Shown one piece after another: positions 24,301 through 31,234 of a stretch of 38,877 nt of DNA. The position numbers were made by a program, and so were the translations under genes. Source of the DNA: an uncultured Clostridia bacterium (lineage in GTDB: Bacteria; Bacillota; Clostridia; Oscillospirales; Acutalibacteraceae); contig CALFTN010000079.1 in the NCBI GenBank assembly GCA_937916395.1, positions 1 through 38,877 of the forward strand, in the 5' to 3' direction. The notes beneath the pieces were generated by a model that was given only the letters and a program-made list of their open reading frames with translations, was not told the DNA's origin and did no database searches. The stretch's first letter is position 1. Each line of letters opens with the position of its first letter.

Positions 24301-24887
24301 GAGGCGCAGGCAATCTTTTAGGTGCAGAACAACATGGTCACATGGAAACTGTCGGTTATGATATGTATATGAAAATTCTTTCAGAAGCCGTAAGTGAAGA
24401 AAAGGGAGAATCACCAAAATCACTTTCTAAAGAATGTCTTATTGATATAAGAATTGATGCACACATTCCAGAAAAGTATATTGAGAGTCTTCCTCAAAGA
24501 CTTGCAATTTACAAACGTATTGCAGATATAAGAAATGACGATGATGCTTCTGATGTATTAGATGAGCTTATAGACCGTTTTGGCGACCCACCAAAGAGCG
24601 TAGAAGGTCTTATTAAAATTTCACTTTTGAGAAATACTGCAGCAGATTTGGGTATTTACGAAATAGGTCAGAAGGCTGATAACGTTCTGCTTTATTCTCA
24701 GAATATTGATATGCATAAGGTTTCACTTTTAGGAAAATATATGCGTGGCAGAATAATGGTTTCAGCAGGTGTAAAGCCTTATATTTCGATTAAAGTTTTA
24801 CCGAAGCAATCCCCTGTTGATGCTATTAATGATGCACTCACAGTTATGAAAAAGGATATTGAAAAACAAACAGAAGGAGAAAAATAA
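21387..24887 (+). CDS. mfd: Transcription-repair coupling factor (1166 aa)
   Basis: A DNA translocase that removes RNA polymerase stalled at lesions and recruits UvrA. The order of domains is intact: N-terminal UvrB-like region (PARDYSFNSSEGQ, FAHRGGIVDFFP), the RNA polymerase interaction domain (LTRGDYVVHSVHGIGIFEG), the helicase core with Walker A GDVGFGKTE near 647-655, DEEQ near 747, LSATPIPRT, the QIRGRVGR motif VI, and a C-terminal TRCF domain (LPQRLAIYKRIADI). Length is normal. The start codon has only a weak GGTAAAG ribosome site. It follows pth as in other Firmicutes. Confidence 0.96.
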   Translation: MSCYSKLLKNSTEYNELLKAIEASLLPSGVTGLPPSPKAHLIHSLCVDTSRRALVVLPNEAMASRLVSDINEFSGNGKKAYLYPARDYSFNSSEGQSREFEQARIKTLCKIINEDYSVIACSAEAALQLTITPEELKKRTKAIDNSTTITPEELICTLVSAGFKRADTVEGAGQFAHRGGIVDFFPVNSERPVRIELWGDSVDNISEFDPSTQRRTDILDFAEITPATEILFDSDEILKEKIEEFYNKVSGKGSVKVKQNLLKDIDSLSSGVRIASLDKYLNLAYKNPASIFDFCKGDLLYICETASVKESAVNTHKLMLEEIKAQFENGILTKGLDRITLDIHEFFALYEDCKAIYLDSLPRGSFDTPVKTLTTFNTQQLPIWNGTLSVLLDDLRPALKKGITCIVNAGTEKAAKGLVEALEAEDIKAIYLGALPAEFPQKTVSVTCGGISSGFTYPTEKFMIFTYGRVTSTTNIKRRKSFKAADAIGSLEELTRGDYVVHSVHGIGIFEGIQKMEVSGLIKDYIKVKYAKGDTLYVPVTQLDLISKYIGPKEEQKTLKLSRLGGQDWEKAKARVKASAKNMAKELIQLYSKRLKTNGFQFSEDIDMQNDFERRFEFEETEDQLRTIREIKNDMQKPHPMDRLLCGDVGFGKTEVALRAAFKCIADGKQCAILVPTTILALQHYNTIMKRFEGFPINADMLSRFRTPKQQTEIIKKLKRGSLDIIVGTHRLISKDIQFKDLGLIIIDEEQRFGVGQKEKLKELYPQVDCLTLSATPIPRTMNMAMSGIRDMSVIEEAPQDRFPVQTYVLEHDWGILAEAMKKELRRGGQVYYLHNKVEDIERTAIMIRELIPDANIGVAHGKMTEDALSDVWRSLLEGEIDILVCTTIIETGIDVPNANTLIIESAENMGLSQLHQIRGRVGRSSRRGFAFLTFRKDKNLSEIATRRLEAIKEYTEFGSGFKIAMRDLEIRGAGNLLGAEQHGHMETVGYDMYMKILSEAVSEEKGESPKSLSKECLIDIRIDAHIPEKYIESLPQRLAIYKRIADIRNDDDASDVLDELIDRFGDPPKSVEGLIKISLLRNTAADLGIYEIGQKADNVLLYSQNIDMHKVSLLGKYMRGRIMVSAGVKPYISIKVLPKQSPVDAINDALTVMKKDIEKQTEGEK

Positions 24888-24888
24888 A

Positions 24889-25137
24889 ATGACTTACACT
24901 TATAAAACACAAGGAACTTGTTCAAGAAAAATTACTTTCGATTTAGAAGACGGCATTGTAAAAAATGTTAACTTTGAAGGTGGATGTAATGGTAACTTAA
25001 AGGGTATTTCTGCTCTTGTTGAAGGCAAAGAAGCAGAAGATGTTATAAAAATGATTTCAGGCATTACCTGCGGTTTTAAATCAACCTCTTGCCCAGACCA
25101 ATTAGCACGTGCTTTACACGAAGCATTAAATTCATAA
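24889..25137 (+). CDS. TSCPD-domain protein (82 aa)
   Basis: A small protein of the TSCPD (TIGR03905-like) family, related to a domain at the C-terminus of some class II ribonucleotide reductases. It has TCSRKITFDLEDGIVKNV, FEGGCNGN and the name-giving TSCPDQLARAL near residue 67. Four cysteines could bind metal. The start is ATG at 24889, 2 bp after the mfd stop, with AAGGAG 7-8 nt upstream. An in-frame ATG 30 nt earlier inside mfd lacks a site. Function is unknown, and no ribonucleotide reductase is in view. Confidence 0.85.
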   Translation: MTYTYKTQGTCSRKITFDLEDGIVKNVNFEGGCNGNLKGISALVEGKEAEDVIKMISGITCGFKSTSCPDQLARALHEALNS

Positions 25138-25155
25138 AAGAAAGGACTTTTAAAT

Positions 25156-25836
25156 ATGAAATATCTTGTTTTAATTGCAGACATTGATGAATTTAACCCT
25201 TGCAAAAGCTCTTTAGGCGATTTAGTTAAGAAAGAATATAAAATAAAGCATATGCCTGCTTTTGACTTCAGCTACAACAACCACGAAGTTACTGCTGTTT
25301 GCTTTGGTATTGGTAAAGTTAATGCTGCCATTGGTGCTTCTTTAGCACTTACGCTCGGTGAATATGACGGTGTAATTAATACCGGGTGGAGCGGTGCTGT
25401 TTCAGGCGTAAAAAAAGGTGAAATCATCGTTTCTGACTCTTGTGCTGAATGTGACTTTGACTTAACACCAATCGGAAGATTACCAGGACAGAAGCCTGGT
25501 CAGGATGAATACATATATAAATGTGACTCTGCCTTGGCAAACAAAGTAAAGGCTATTGACGGCTTTACTCACGGGAAGCTTGGCACAGGTGACTTTTTCT
25601 TAACAGATAAAGAAAGACGTGACAAATACAAAGATATATTTGAAATAAAAGCATTCGATATGGAAAGTGGTGCTTTGGCTGCTGCTTGTTACCTTTTAGG
25701 TAAAGTGCCTTTTGTAAGTATCAGAAAAATTTCTGACAGTGCAGACGATGTTGCTATTGATGAATACACTAATTCACTTAATAGCGATTTGACCGCGTTT
25801 TCGGATATAATTTTAAAAGTACTTGAAAACATATAA
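25156..25836 (+). CDS. Nucleoside phosphorylase-family nucleosidase (MTA/SAH nucleosidase-like, 226 aa)
   Basis: A purine-type nucleosidase that likely cleaves an adenosyl or related nucleoside. E12 matches the MTA/SAH nucleosidase E12 position, GIGKVNAA is at 51-58 and NTGWSGAV near 75-82. The base/ribose site FDMESGA includes E170, and RKISDSADD includes D194. Similar futalosine nucleosidases (MqnB) belong to the same fold, but no menaquinone genes are nearby, so methylthioadenosine or S-adenosylhomocysteine salvage is the first guess. AAAGGA lies before the ATG. Confidence 0.8.
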   Translation: MKYLVLIADIDEFNPCKSSLGDLVKKEYKIKHMPAFDFSYNNHEVTAVCFGIGKVNAAIGASLALTLGEYDGVINTGWSGAVSGVKKGEIIVSDSCAECDFDLTPIGRLPGQKPGQDEYIYKCDSALANKVKAIDGFTHGKLGTGDFFLTDKERRDKYKDIFEIKAFDMESGALAAACYLLGKVPFVSIRKISDSADDVAIDEYTNSLNSDLTAFSDIILKVLENI

Positions 25837-25848
25837 GGAGAATAAATT

Positions 25849-26610
25849 ATGGGGCTTGATATTTATACTGGAACACTGACACGATATTACACACACAACT
25901 GGAAAACAGTAACTGAAGTTTGGTGTGAAAAATATGGCTATACATACAATGTTGTAGGAAATGAAGATGTTGGAGAAAAACTTTCACCAGAAGAAACTCT
26001 TGAAATCACTACTGAATGGCAACAGCAGATTTTATCTGGTTTAAAAGATGTATTAGGAGAAGTTCCTGCCTGGAATGAAGATTACGAGCAAACACCTTAT
26101 TATACAGAAAAGCCTGACTGGGATGCTTTAAATGCTTTACTCCTCTATATTTCCGCAAAAATGACAGACGAAATAGTACCAGAAATCGTTAATAAAAATT
26201 TTGATCTTTATGAACATCCTTTATATAAAAAATTCCTTAGTGAACAAAAAAGTGCATTTTCATTATTTCATGGAGATGGTTGGTGGCTACCAATTAAAGA
26301 TGCTTTCATTTTTAAATATCCATTACCAACAGGAACTGAAAATATAATTTCTACTGTAGGAATGTTGAAAAATGAACTTGAAGCAATTAACAATCTGGAG
26401 TGGAAAGCAGATAAAGAAACTATTTTAAGTTGGATTTCAACAGAAGGCTACCCAACTGATTCTGTAATAGAAAATGATGGAACAGTTAAAGATATAGCTA
26501 ATCATGAGCAATATGATACCATTTCTCTTGCAAAATTCGCCTTTGCCATTCTTTATAATATGGTAGAATTTTCACTTAAAAATGGTACGCCTATAATATA
26601 CGATTACTAA
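25849..26610 (+). CDS. Protein of unknown function (253 aa)
   Basis: I do not recognise the fold. It begins MGLDIYTGTLTRYYTHNWKT, is acidic and rich in Trp, Tyr and Glu, and has no signal peptide or membrane segment, so it should be cytoplasmic. A central HGDGWWLP block and several Trp-Tyr pairs give a globular look. It follows the nucleosidase gene by 12 bp with AAGGAG before its ATG, and the terminator at 26641 closes the operon. Some proteins with this type of start are, as I recall, seen as conserved hypotheticals in gut bacteria, but I am not sure. Confidence 0.75.
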   Translation: MGLDIYTGTLTRYYTHNWKTVTEVWCEKYGYTYNVVGNEDVGEKLSPEETLEITTEWQQQILSGLKDVLGEVPAWNEDYEQTPYYTEKPDWDALNALLLYISAKMTDEIVPEIVNKNFDLYEHPLYKKFLSEQKSAFSLFHGDGWWLPIKDAFIFKYPLPTGTENIISTVGMLKNELEAINNLEWKADKETILSWISTEGYPTDSVIENDGTVKDIANHEQYDTISLAKFAFAILYNMVEFSLKNGTPIIYDY

Positions 26611-26640
26611 ATCGAAAAATACTTTCGAGTGCAAAACATA

Positions 26641-26670
26641 AACCCTGCCGATTATTACCGACAGGGTTTT
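26641..26670 (+). terminator. Terminator of the glmU'-mfd operon
   Basis: AACCCTGCCG (26641-26650) pairs with CGACAGGGTT (one mismatch), followed by TTTTTAT. Confidence 0.7.
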
Positions 26671-26671
26671 T

Positions 26672-26766
26672 ATATTAAGCAAAATCGCCTGAGGTGGCTA
26701 TTCTGTGGGTAAATTCTCATTCAAAATCTACCACCGCCCCTGATTATTGCGAATTTCACTTAATAT
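26672..26766. repeat. Imperfect 95-bp palindromic element
   Basis: ATATTAAG at 26672 is matched by its complement at 26759-26766. Further matching blocks inward (AAAT, CGC, GAGG/CAGGGG, TGG) give an imperfect inverted repeat with a 33-nt centre and a few insertions. It lies in the 213-bp gap between convergent operons, which also holds two terminators. It may be a MITE or a structured RNA. Confidence 0.4.
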
Positions 26767-26783
26767 ATCTTATGATAAAAATA

Positions 26784-26813
26784 AAAATCCGTGAGAAAAT
26801 TCTCACGGATTTT
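26784..26813. terminator. Terminator of the amino-acid ABC operon
   Basis: A perfect 14-bp inverted repeat (26784-26797 with 26800-26813) with T/A-rich flanks on both sides, 10 bp from the ATPase stop. Confidence 0.85.
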
Positions 26814-26823
26814 ATATATTTTT

Positions 26824-27609
26824 TTAATCCTCAAACTTAGAAATAAATTCTTTAGTTCTGTGTGATTTTGGATTATCGAACACTTCCTCTGGTGTGCCCT
26901 CTTCTTCAATTACGCCGTTATCCATAAAAATAACCTTTGAAGAAACTGCTTTTGCAAAAGACATTTCGTGAGTAACAATAACCATTGTCACCTTTTCTTC
27001 TGCAAGGCTTTTAATAACCTTTAAAATTTCACCAGTGAGCTCTGGGTCAAGTGCAGAGGTTGGTTCATCAAAGAAAAGAACTTTTGGTTCAAGCATTAAA
27101 GCACGAGCAATAGATACTCTCTGCTGTTGACCACCAGAAAGCTCACAAGGATAGCTTTCTAACTTTTCTAAAAGACCAACTTTACCTAAAATATCTTTAG
27201 CCTTTTCATCAATTTCTGCATTGATTTTTGCTTTATTCTCTTTGTAATCTGGCAATTCTTTAGCCTGTAGCTTTGCCGCAAGAGTAACATTCTCTAAAAC
27301 ATTATATTGCGGAAAAAGGTTAAAATTCTGAAAAACAAGTCCAACTAAAAGCTGTTTTCGGCGTTTTTCCTTTGGGTCTTCTTTTTTTACGCTATTTTCG
27401 CCATCAAAAAATATTTCTTCTGCTACTTTTATAAAACCACTATCAGCTGTTTCAAGCTGATTTATGCAACGCAGAATCGTCGTTTTACCACTACCAGAAG
27501 AACCAATAATGCTTAACACTTCACCTTCGTCGAGTGTAAAACTTACACCTTTTAAAACTTCGGTCTTCCCAAAGCTCTTCTTTAAATCTTTTACTTCGAG
27601 TATAGACAT
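26824..27609 (-). CDS. Polar amino-acid ABC transporter ATPase (261 aa)
   Basis: The nucleotide-binding subunit of a GlnQ/HisP-type importer. Walker A is GSSGSGKTT (36-44), the signature LSGGQQQR starts at 157, Walker B is VLFFDEPTSALDP (E182), and the H-loop is VTHEMSFAK (H214). It is the last gene of a three-gene operon with the permease 15 bp upstream. The order binding protein - permease - ATPase is standard for PAAT transporters. AAGGAG precedes the ATG. The amino acid is not evident. Confidence 0.93.
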   Translation of the reverse strand: MSILEVKDLKKSFGKTEVLKGVSFTLDEGEVLSIIGSSGSGKTTILRCINQLETADSGFIKVAEEIFFDGENSVKKEDPKEKRRKQLLVGLVFQNFNLFPQYNVLENVTLAAKLQAKELPDYKENKAKINAEIDEKAKDILGKVGLLEKLESYPCELSGGQQQRVSIARALMLEPKVLFFDEPTSALDPELTGEILKVIKSLAEEKVTMVIVTHEMSFAKAVSSKVIFMDNGVIEEEGTPEEVFDNPKSHRTKEFISKFED

Positions 27610-27624
27610 AATTAAAAGCTCCTT

Positions 27625-28269
27625 TCAGACCTTATAGTAATCAAGTTTCTTTTCAATCTTATTGAATAAGACTGTAAGAACGCCGTTGAATACAAGGAAA
27701 TAAACACCTGTATAGAAAAGTGGCCATATAAGTCCACGACCAGAAAATCTTTCTGCCGCCATCAAAATCTCAGAAACAGCAATAATTCTGGCAAGTGAAG
27801 TATCCTTAACAAGTGTAATAATTTCGTTACTCATTGGTGGCACAATTCTTTTTACCACCTGAAAAAGAACAATCTTGAAAAATGTCTGGGATTTAGTAAG
27901 ACCTAAAACCTGACCAGCTTCATATTGACCTTTCGGAATACTTTCAATACCACCTCTGAAAATTTCAGAAAAGTAGCAAGCGTAGTTAATTATAAATCCG
28001 ATTAAAGCTGCAGTCATACGCGATTTAAACGGAACACCAAAAACAAGACCAGGAACGTAAAAAACGACAAAAAGTTGGAGCATCAAGGGAGTACCCCTGA
28101 TGATCCAAACTATTGTTTTAGTAATGTACTTAACTGGTCTGAATTTAGTCATTGAACCAAAAGATATTACAAGACCCAACGGAATTGAGAAAATGAGTGT
28201 AAAAACAAAGATTTCACAGTTCTGCAAAAAGCCTTCTAATAAATCCAAGGTAACCTGACTGAATGTCAT
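27625..28269 (-). CDS. Polar amino-acid ABC transporter permease (214 aa)
   Basis: A membrane subunit of the HisM/GlnP type with about five transmembrane helices. It has the family segment YKITKTIVWIIRGTPLMLQL-like (present as ITKTIVWIIRGTPLMLQLF) and the EAA-loop EAGQVLGLTKSQTFFKIVL with Gly. It sits between the binding protein and the ATPase. It is a single permease, so it probably works as a homodimer. Confidence 0.93.
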   Translation of the reverse strand: MTFSQVTLDLLEGFLQNCEIFVFTLIFSIPLGLVISFGSMTKFRPVKYITKTIVWIIRGTPLMLQLFVVFYVPGLVFGVPFKSRMTAALIGFIINYACYFSEIFRGGIESIPKGQYEAGQVLGLTKSQTFFKIVLFQVVKRIVPPMSNEIITLVKDTSLARIIAVSEILMAAERFSGRGLIWPLFYTGVYFLVFNGVLTVLFNKIEKKLDYYKV

Positions 28270-28302
28270 TCTAATTCACACCTTTTCTTATTAGACATTA
28301 TC

Positions 28303-29118
28303 TTACTTCGCAATAACCTGCTCTTCTAATTTATATTTAGCAGCGATTTTTGCAAGAGTGCCATCGTTAACAAGTTCTGTAATAGCAGCGTTAACTTTAT
28401 CGTCAACGTCTGAATCTTTTCTGAAAGCGATACCATATTGTTCATCAGCAAATTTGAATGTATCAACTACTACAAGGTCAGCAAAGTCAGTGCCTTCACC
28501 AATCATACCAATTGAGCAAACGTAGTCAACAACACAACCATCAGCAATACCTGAAGCTACTTCTGTGAATGCTTTTGCCTGAGTATCAACAGCTGTATAG
28601 TTTGCTTCAGCGAAGAAAGCTTCTTTATTAACAACTTCTTCACCTGCTGATTCTTTTTCAGCTACAATGTTAAGACCTTTACCACTTGAGAGAATCTTCA
28701 TATCCTCTAACTTGTCTTTTTTAACAACAAGAACTTGCTTATTTGCAAGGTAAGGAGTAGAAATATCCATAGCTTCTTCTCTTTCTGGAGTGATTGTCAT
28801 ACCATTCCAGATACAGTCAATACTCTTACCAGCAAGCTCAGTTTCTTTAGCAGTCCAGCTGATTTCCTGGAATACAGGTTCAACACCTAATTTTGCACAT
28901 ACTGCAGTTGCGAACTCTGTTTCAAAACCAACTAATTCATTGTTTTCATCAAAATAGTTCATTGGCGCAAAATATGTAATACCAATTGTTAATTTACCTT
29001 TTTCCTGAATATACTCGAAATCTGACTGAGGCTCTTCTTTACCGCCACAAGCAGCAAGAGTAGCAACAACGCCAACAACAAGAACAAGGCTTAAAACTAA
29101 TGCTAATACTTTTTTCAT
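28303..29118 (-). CDS. Amino-acid-binding lipoprotein (271 aa)
   Basis: A family 3 solute-binding protein. The signal peptide ends in the lipobox TLAAC (Cys24), giving a membrane-anchored receptor for the ABC importer. Family features include LTIGITYFAPMNYFDENNELVGFETEFATAVCAKLG and IDCIWNGMTITPEREEAMDISTPYL. The ATG at 29118 has GGAGG 8 nt upstream. A TTG 15 nt further up is too close to the site to be used. It is first in the operon. The ligand is probably a polar amino acid. Confidence 0.93.
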   Translation of the reverse strand: MKKVLALVLSLVLVVGVVATLAACGGKEEPQSDFEYIQEKGKLTIGITYFAPMNYFDENNELVGFETEFATAVCAKLGVEPVFQEISWTAKETELAGKSIDCIWNGMTITPEREEAMDISTPYLANKQVLVVKKDKLEDMKILSSGKGLNIVAEKESAGEEVVNKEAFFAEANYTAVDTQAKAFTEVASGIADGCVVDYVCSIGMIGEGTDFADLVVVDTFKFADEQYGIAFRKDSDVDDKVNAAITELVNDGTLAKIAAKYKLEEQVIAK

Positions 29119-29265
29119 TTTGTTTACCTCCAAATTCGAAGATTAAATCTTCTTTTGTGTTAACATATTATCACATCACTGCGCTAAAGTAAAGTCTTTT
29201 TTCTCAAATTGTTATTTTGAATAAAAAACCCCTGACAATAATATTAAGTTTATACAATTATAACA

Positions 29266-29294
29266 TTGTCAAAAATCAAACTGAGTGATAAAAT
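29266..29294 (+). promoter_or_regulatory. Promoter of the PII-like/antiporter operon
   Basis: TTGTCA (29266-29271), a 17-nt spacer and TAAAAT (29289-29294), about 38 nt upstream of the first ATG. Confidence 0.65.
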
Positions 29295-29331
29295 TTATTC
29301 AAAATAACGACCTATTGAAAGGAGCGTCATT

Positions 29332-29667
29332 ATGAAGCTTTTAGTTATCATTTTAAACAAAACAGAGTGTCTTGAAGAGCTTTTAGAAGCCTTTACTGAA
29401 AACAACATTTCTGGTGCTACAATTATTGATAGTAAGGGTATGCTACAAGAATTATATGAGCATGATGAATTCAAATTTATTGGTTCATTAAGAAGTCTTT
29501 TTAACCCAGAACACACAGAAAACAAAACAATTCTTATGGTTACTAAAGAAGAACGTGTAAAAGAAATTTCAAAAATTACAAACGATGTTACCGGTGGTTT
29601 AGATAAGCCTGACACAGGTATTCTTTTCACCTTGCCTATTGATTACTTGGAGGGACTTTCACACTGA
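29332..29667 (+). CDS. PII-like signal protein (111 aa)
   Basis: A small protein with the beta-alpha-beta start typical of PII-like folds: MKLLVIILNKTECLEELLEAFTENNISGATIIDSKGM, which matches the P-II pattern of a short beta strand, a helix and SGAT. It is shorter in the T-loop than GlnB and has no uridylylation-type Tyr in an obvious place. Its TGA shares one base with the ATG of the antiporter gene (TGATG), so the two are translationally coupled. It likely regulates that transporter by binding a nucleotide, as other PII-like proteins do beside transporters. That is inferred. Confidence 0.68.
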   Translation: MKLLVIILNKTECLEELLEAFTENNISGATIIDSKGMLQELYEHDEFKFIGSLRSLFNPEHTENKTILMVTKEERVKEISKITNDVTGGLDKPDTGILFTLPIDYLEGLSH

Positions 29668-30851
29668 TGTTATCTTCACTCTCTCTTAATACATTTATGA
29701 ATTTAGGTATTATGATTTTCGTTGGTATGGCTGTTGGCAGACTTATGAAGCTCATAAAATTACCTAACGTTACCGGTTATTTAATAGCTGGTCTTTTAAT
29801 CGGACCTGGTGTTTTAGGTCTTTTATCTGAAGAATTCGTCGAGGGAATTGCAATAATTTCAGACTGTGCCTTAGGTTTTATTGCATTTTCTATTGGTAAC
29901 GAGTTTAAAATAAGCTATTTTAAGCGTGTTGGCTCTACACCTATAGTTATTGCCTGTCTTGAATCATTCTTTGCTGTTCTTGTTGTTGTTTTAGCATTAA
30001 TGGCTACTGGTCACTCAACAACATTTTCACTTGTGTTAGGCTCTATTGCAGCAGCCACAGCACCAGCAGCAACAATTATGGTTATAAAGCAATACAAAGC
30101 AAAGGGGCCTGTTAGTGAAACACTTCTTTCAGTTGTTGCAATTGATGATGCTACAGCACTTGTTATGTATTCGCTTTCAATTGCACTTGCAAGTGCCTTA
30201 GCTGGCACAGCAGCTTCAGCCAAAGAGTTAGTTTTAGCTCCTTTAATTGAAATTGGCGGTGCATTAGTCGTTGGTGCTTTATTAGGATTTATATTCTTAA
30301 TACCATTAAAATTCTTTAAAAAAGACGGCAACAGAATGGCTCTTATAGTCGGATTTATTTTCTTCGGCTTAGGTCTTTCTGAAATTTGTGGATTCTCTTC
30401 ACTTCTTTTCTGCATGGCTATGGGTGCAGTAATTGCAAATATGTCAAACGATGTAGGGCACATTATGAAGCTTTGTGATAAGATTACACCACCTATATTT
30501 ATGCTTTTCTTTGTTGCTAGTGGTGCAGATTTAAAGCTCTCGGTTCTCCCTGCTGTAGGTGTTGCAGGTGTTATTTACATAGTATTCAGGGTATTCGGCA
30601 AAATGCTCGGTGCTACTCTCGGTGCAGTTATGTGTAAGGCGGATAAAAATATTAAAAAGTATTTGGGACCAGCACTTATTCCACAAGCGGGTGTTGCAAT
30701 AGGTCTCTCACTTGCTGCAGCTAACGTATTACCAGAATATGCAAAAGAAATAAGAACTATAATTCTTTGTGGCACATTTGTTTATGAACTTGTTGGCCCT
30801 GCTGTTGCAAAAATCTGTCTTAAAAAGGCAGGAGAAATCAAAGAAGCCTAA
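29667..30851 (+). CDS. CPA2-family cation:proton antiporter (394 aa)
   Basis: An integral membrane Na+/H+ or K+/H+ exchanger with about 12 hydrophobic segments, including KLPNVTGYLIAGLLIGPGVLG at the start and VVAIDDATALVMYSLSIALA near 155-175, which contains the paired Asp of the ion site. It ends without the cytoplasmic TrkA-N/C regulatory domain of KefB/KefC, so regulation may come from the coupled PII-like protein. A strong terminator follows. Confidence 0.85.
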   Translation: MLSSLSLNTFMNLGIMIFVGMAVGRLMKLIKLPNVTGYLIAGLLIGPGVLGLLSEEFVEGIAIISDCALGFIAFSIGNEFKISYFKRVGSTPIVIACLESFFAVLVVVLALMATGHSTTFSLVLGSIAAATAPAATIMVIKQYKAKGPVSETLLSVVAIDDATALVMYSLSIALASALAGTAASAKELVLAPLIEIGGALVVGALLGFIFLIPLKFFKKDGNRMALIVGFIFFGLGLSEICGFSSLLFCMAMGAVIANMSNDVGHIMKLCDKITPPIFMLFFVASGADLKLSVLPAVGVAGVIYIVFRVFGKMLGATLGAVMCKADKNIKKYLGPALIPQAGVAIGLSLAAANVLPEYAKEIRTIILCGTFVYELVGPAVAKICLKKAGEIKEA

Positions 30852-30854
30852 CAT

Positions 30855-30896
30855 AAAAGAAGAAACAGACACTACTCTGTGTCTGTTTCTTCTTTT
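30855..30896 (+). terminator. Terminator of the antiporter operon
   Basis: An 18-bp perfect stem (30855-30872 with 30879-30896) and a 6-nt loop, with a run of Ts at its end. Its right arm overlaps the 3' end of the minus-strand gene stopping at 30872. Confidence 0.8.
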
Positions 30897-31183
30897 AATA
30901 ATTTATCATCCTTCGCTTTTTTAAGTGTAACAATAAGAACTACAATAGAAACAACTAAAAGAACTGAGAGAACTGCTATATAAACAGTTTTCTTTGTTTG
31001 CAATTCCTGTTCTTCTTCCTCATTCACAACTTCGCCATATACATTCGTTTCATCAAGATAAGTAATATCTGTAAAACGCTCGCTGACATCTATTGGTAAT
31101 TCAACACTAGCACTTACAGGAACTATAAAAAGTGAAACGCAAGAAATAACCACAAAAATTATTGATAATAATTTTATTTTCAT
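30872..31183 (-). CDS. Small exported membrane-anchored protein (103 aa)
   Basis: It has an N-terminal signal peptide (MKIKLLSIIFVVISCVSLF...SA), an outer acidic segment of about 40 residues, and one C-terminal transmembrane helix (TVYIAVLSVLLVVSIVVLIV) with a Lys-rich cytoplasmic stop. AGGTGATG lies just before the ATG. Its last codons (EETDTE) coincide with the hairpin of the convergent operon's terminator, so the coding end and terminator share sequence. Function unknown. Not an LPxTG protein. Confidence 0.7.
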   Translation of the reverse strand: MKIKLLSIIFVVISCVSLFIVPVSASVELPIDVSERFTDITYLDETNVYGEVVNEEEEQELQTKKTVYIAVLSVLLVVSIVVLIVTLKKAKDDKLLKEETDTE

Positions 31184-31202
31184 AATACATCACCTAATTT
31201 AG

Positions 31203-31228
31203 AAAACCATCTCAAATGAGATGGTTTT
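31203..31228. terminator. Hairpin terminator after the Asn-Thr repeat protein
   Basis: A 12-bp perfect stem (31203-31214 with 31217-31228). It is just past the minus-strand stop at 31235 and followed by TTTTCT in that direction. Confidence 0.7.
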
Positions 31229-31234
31229 TTAAAA

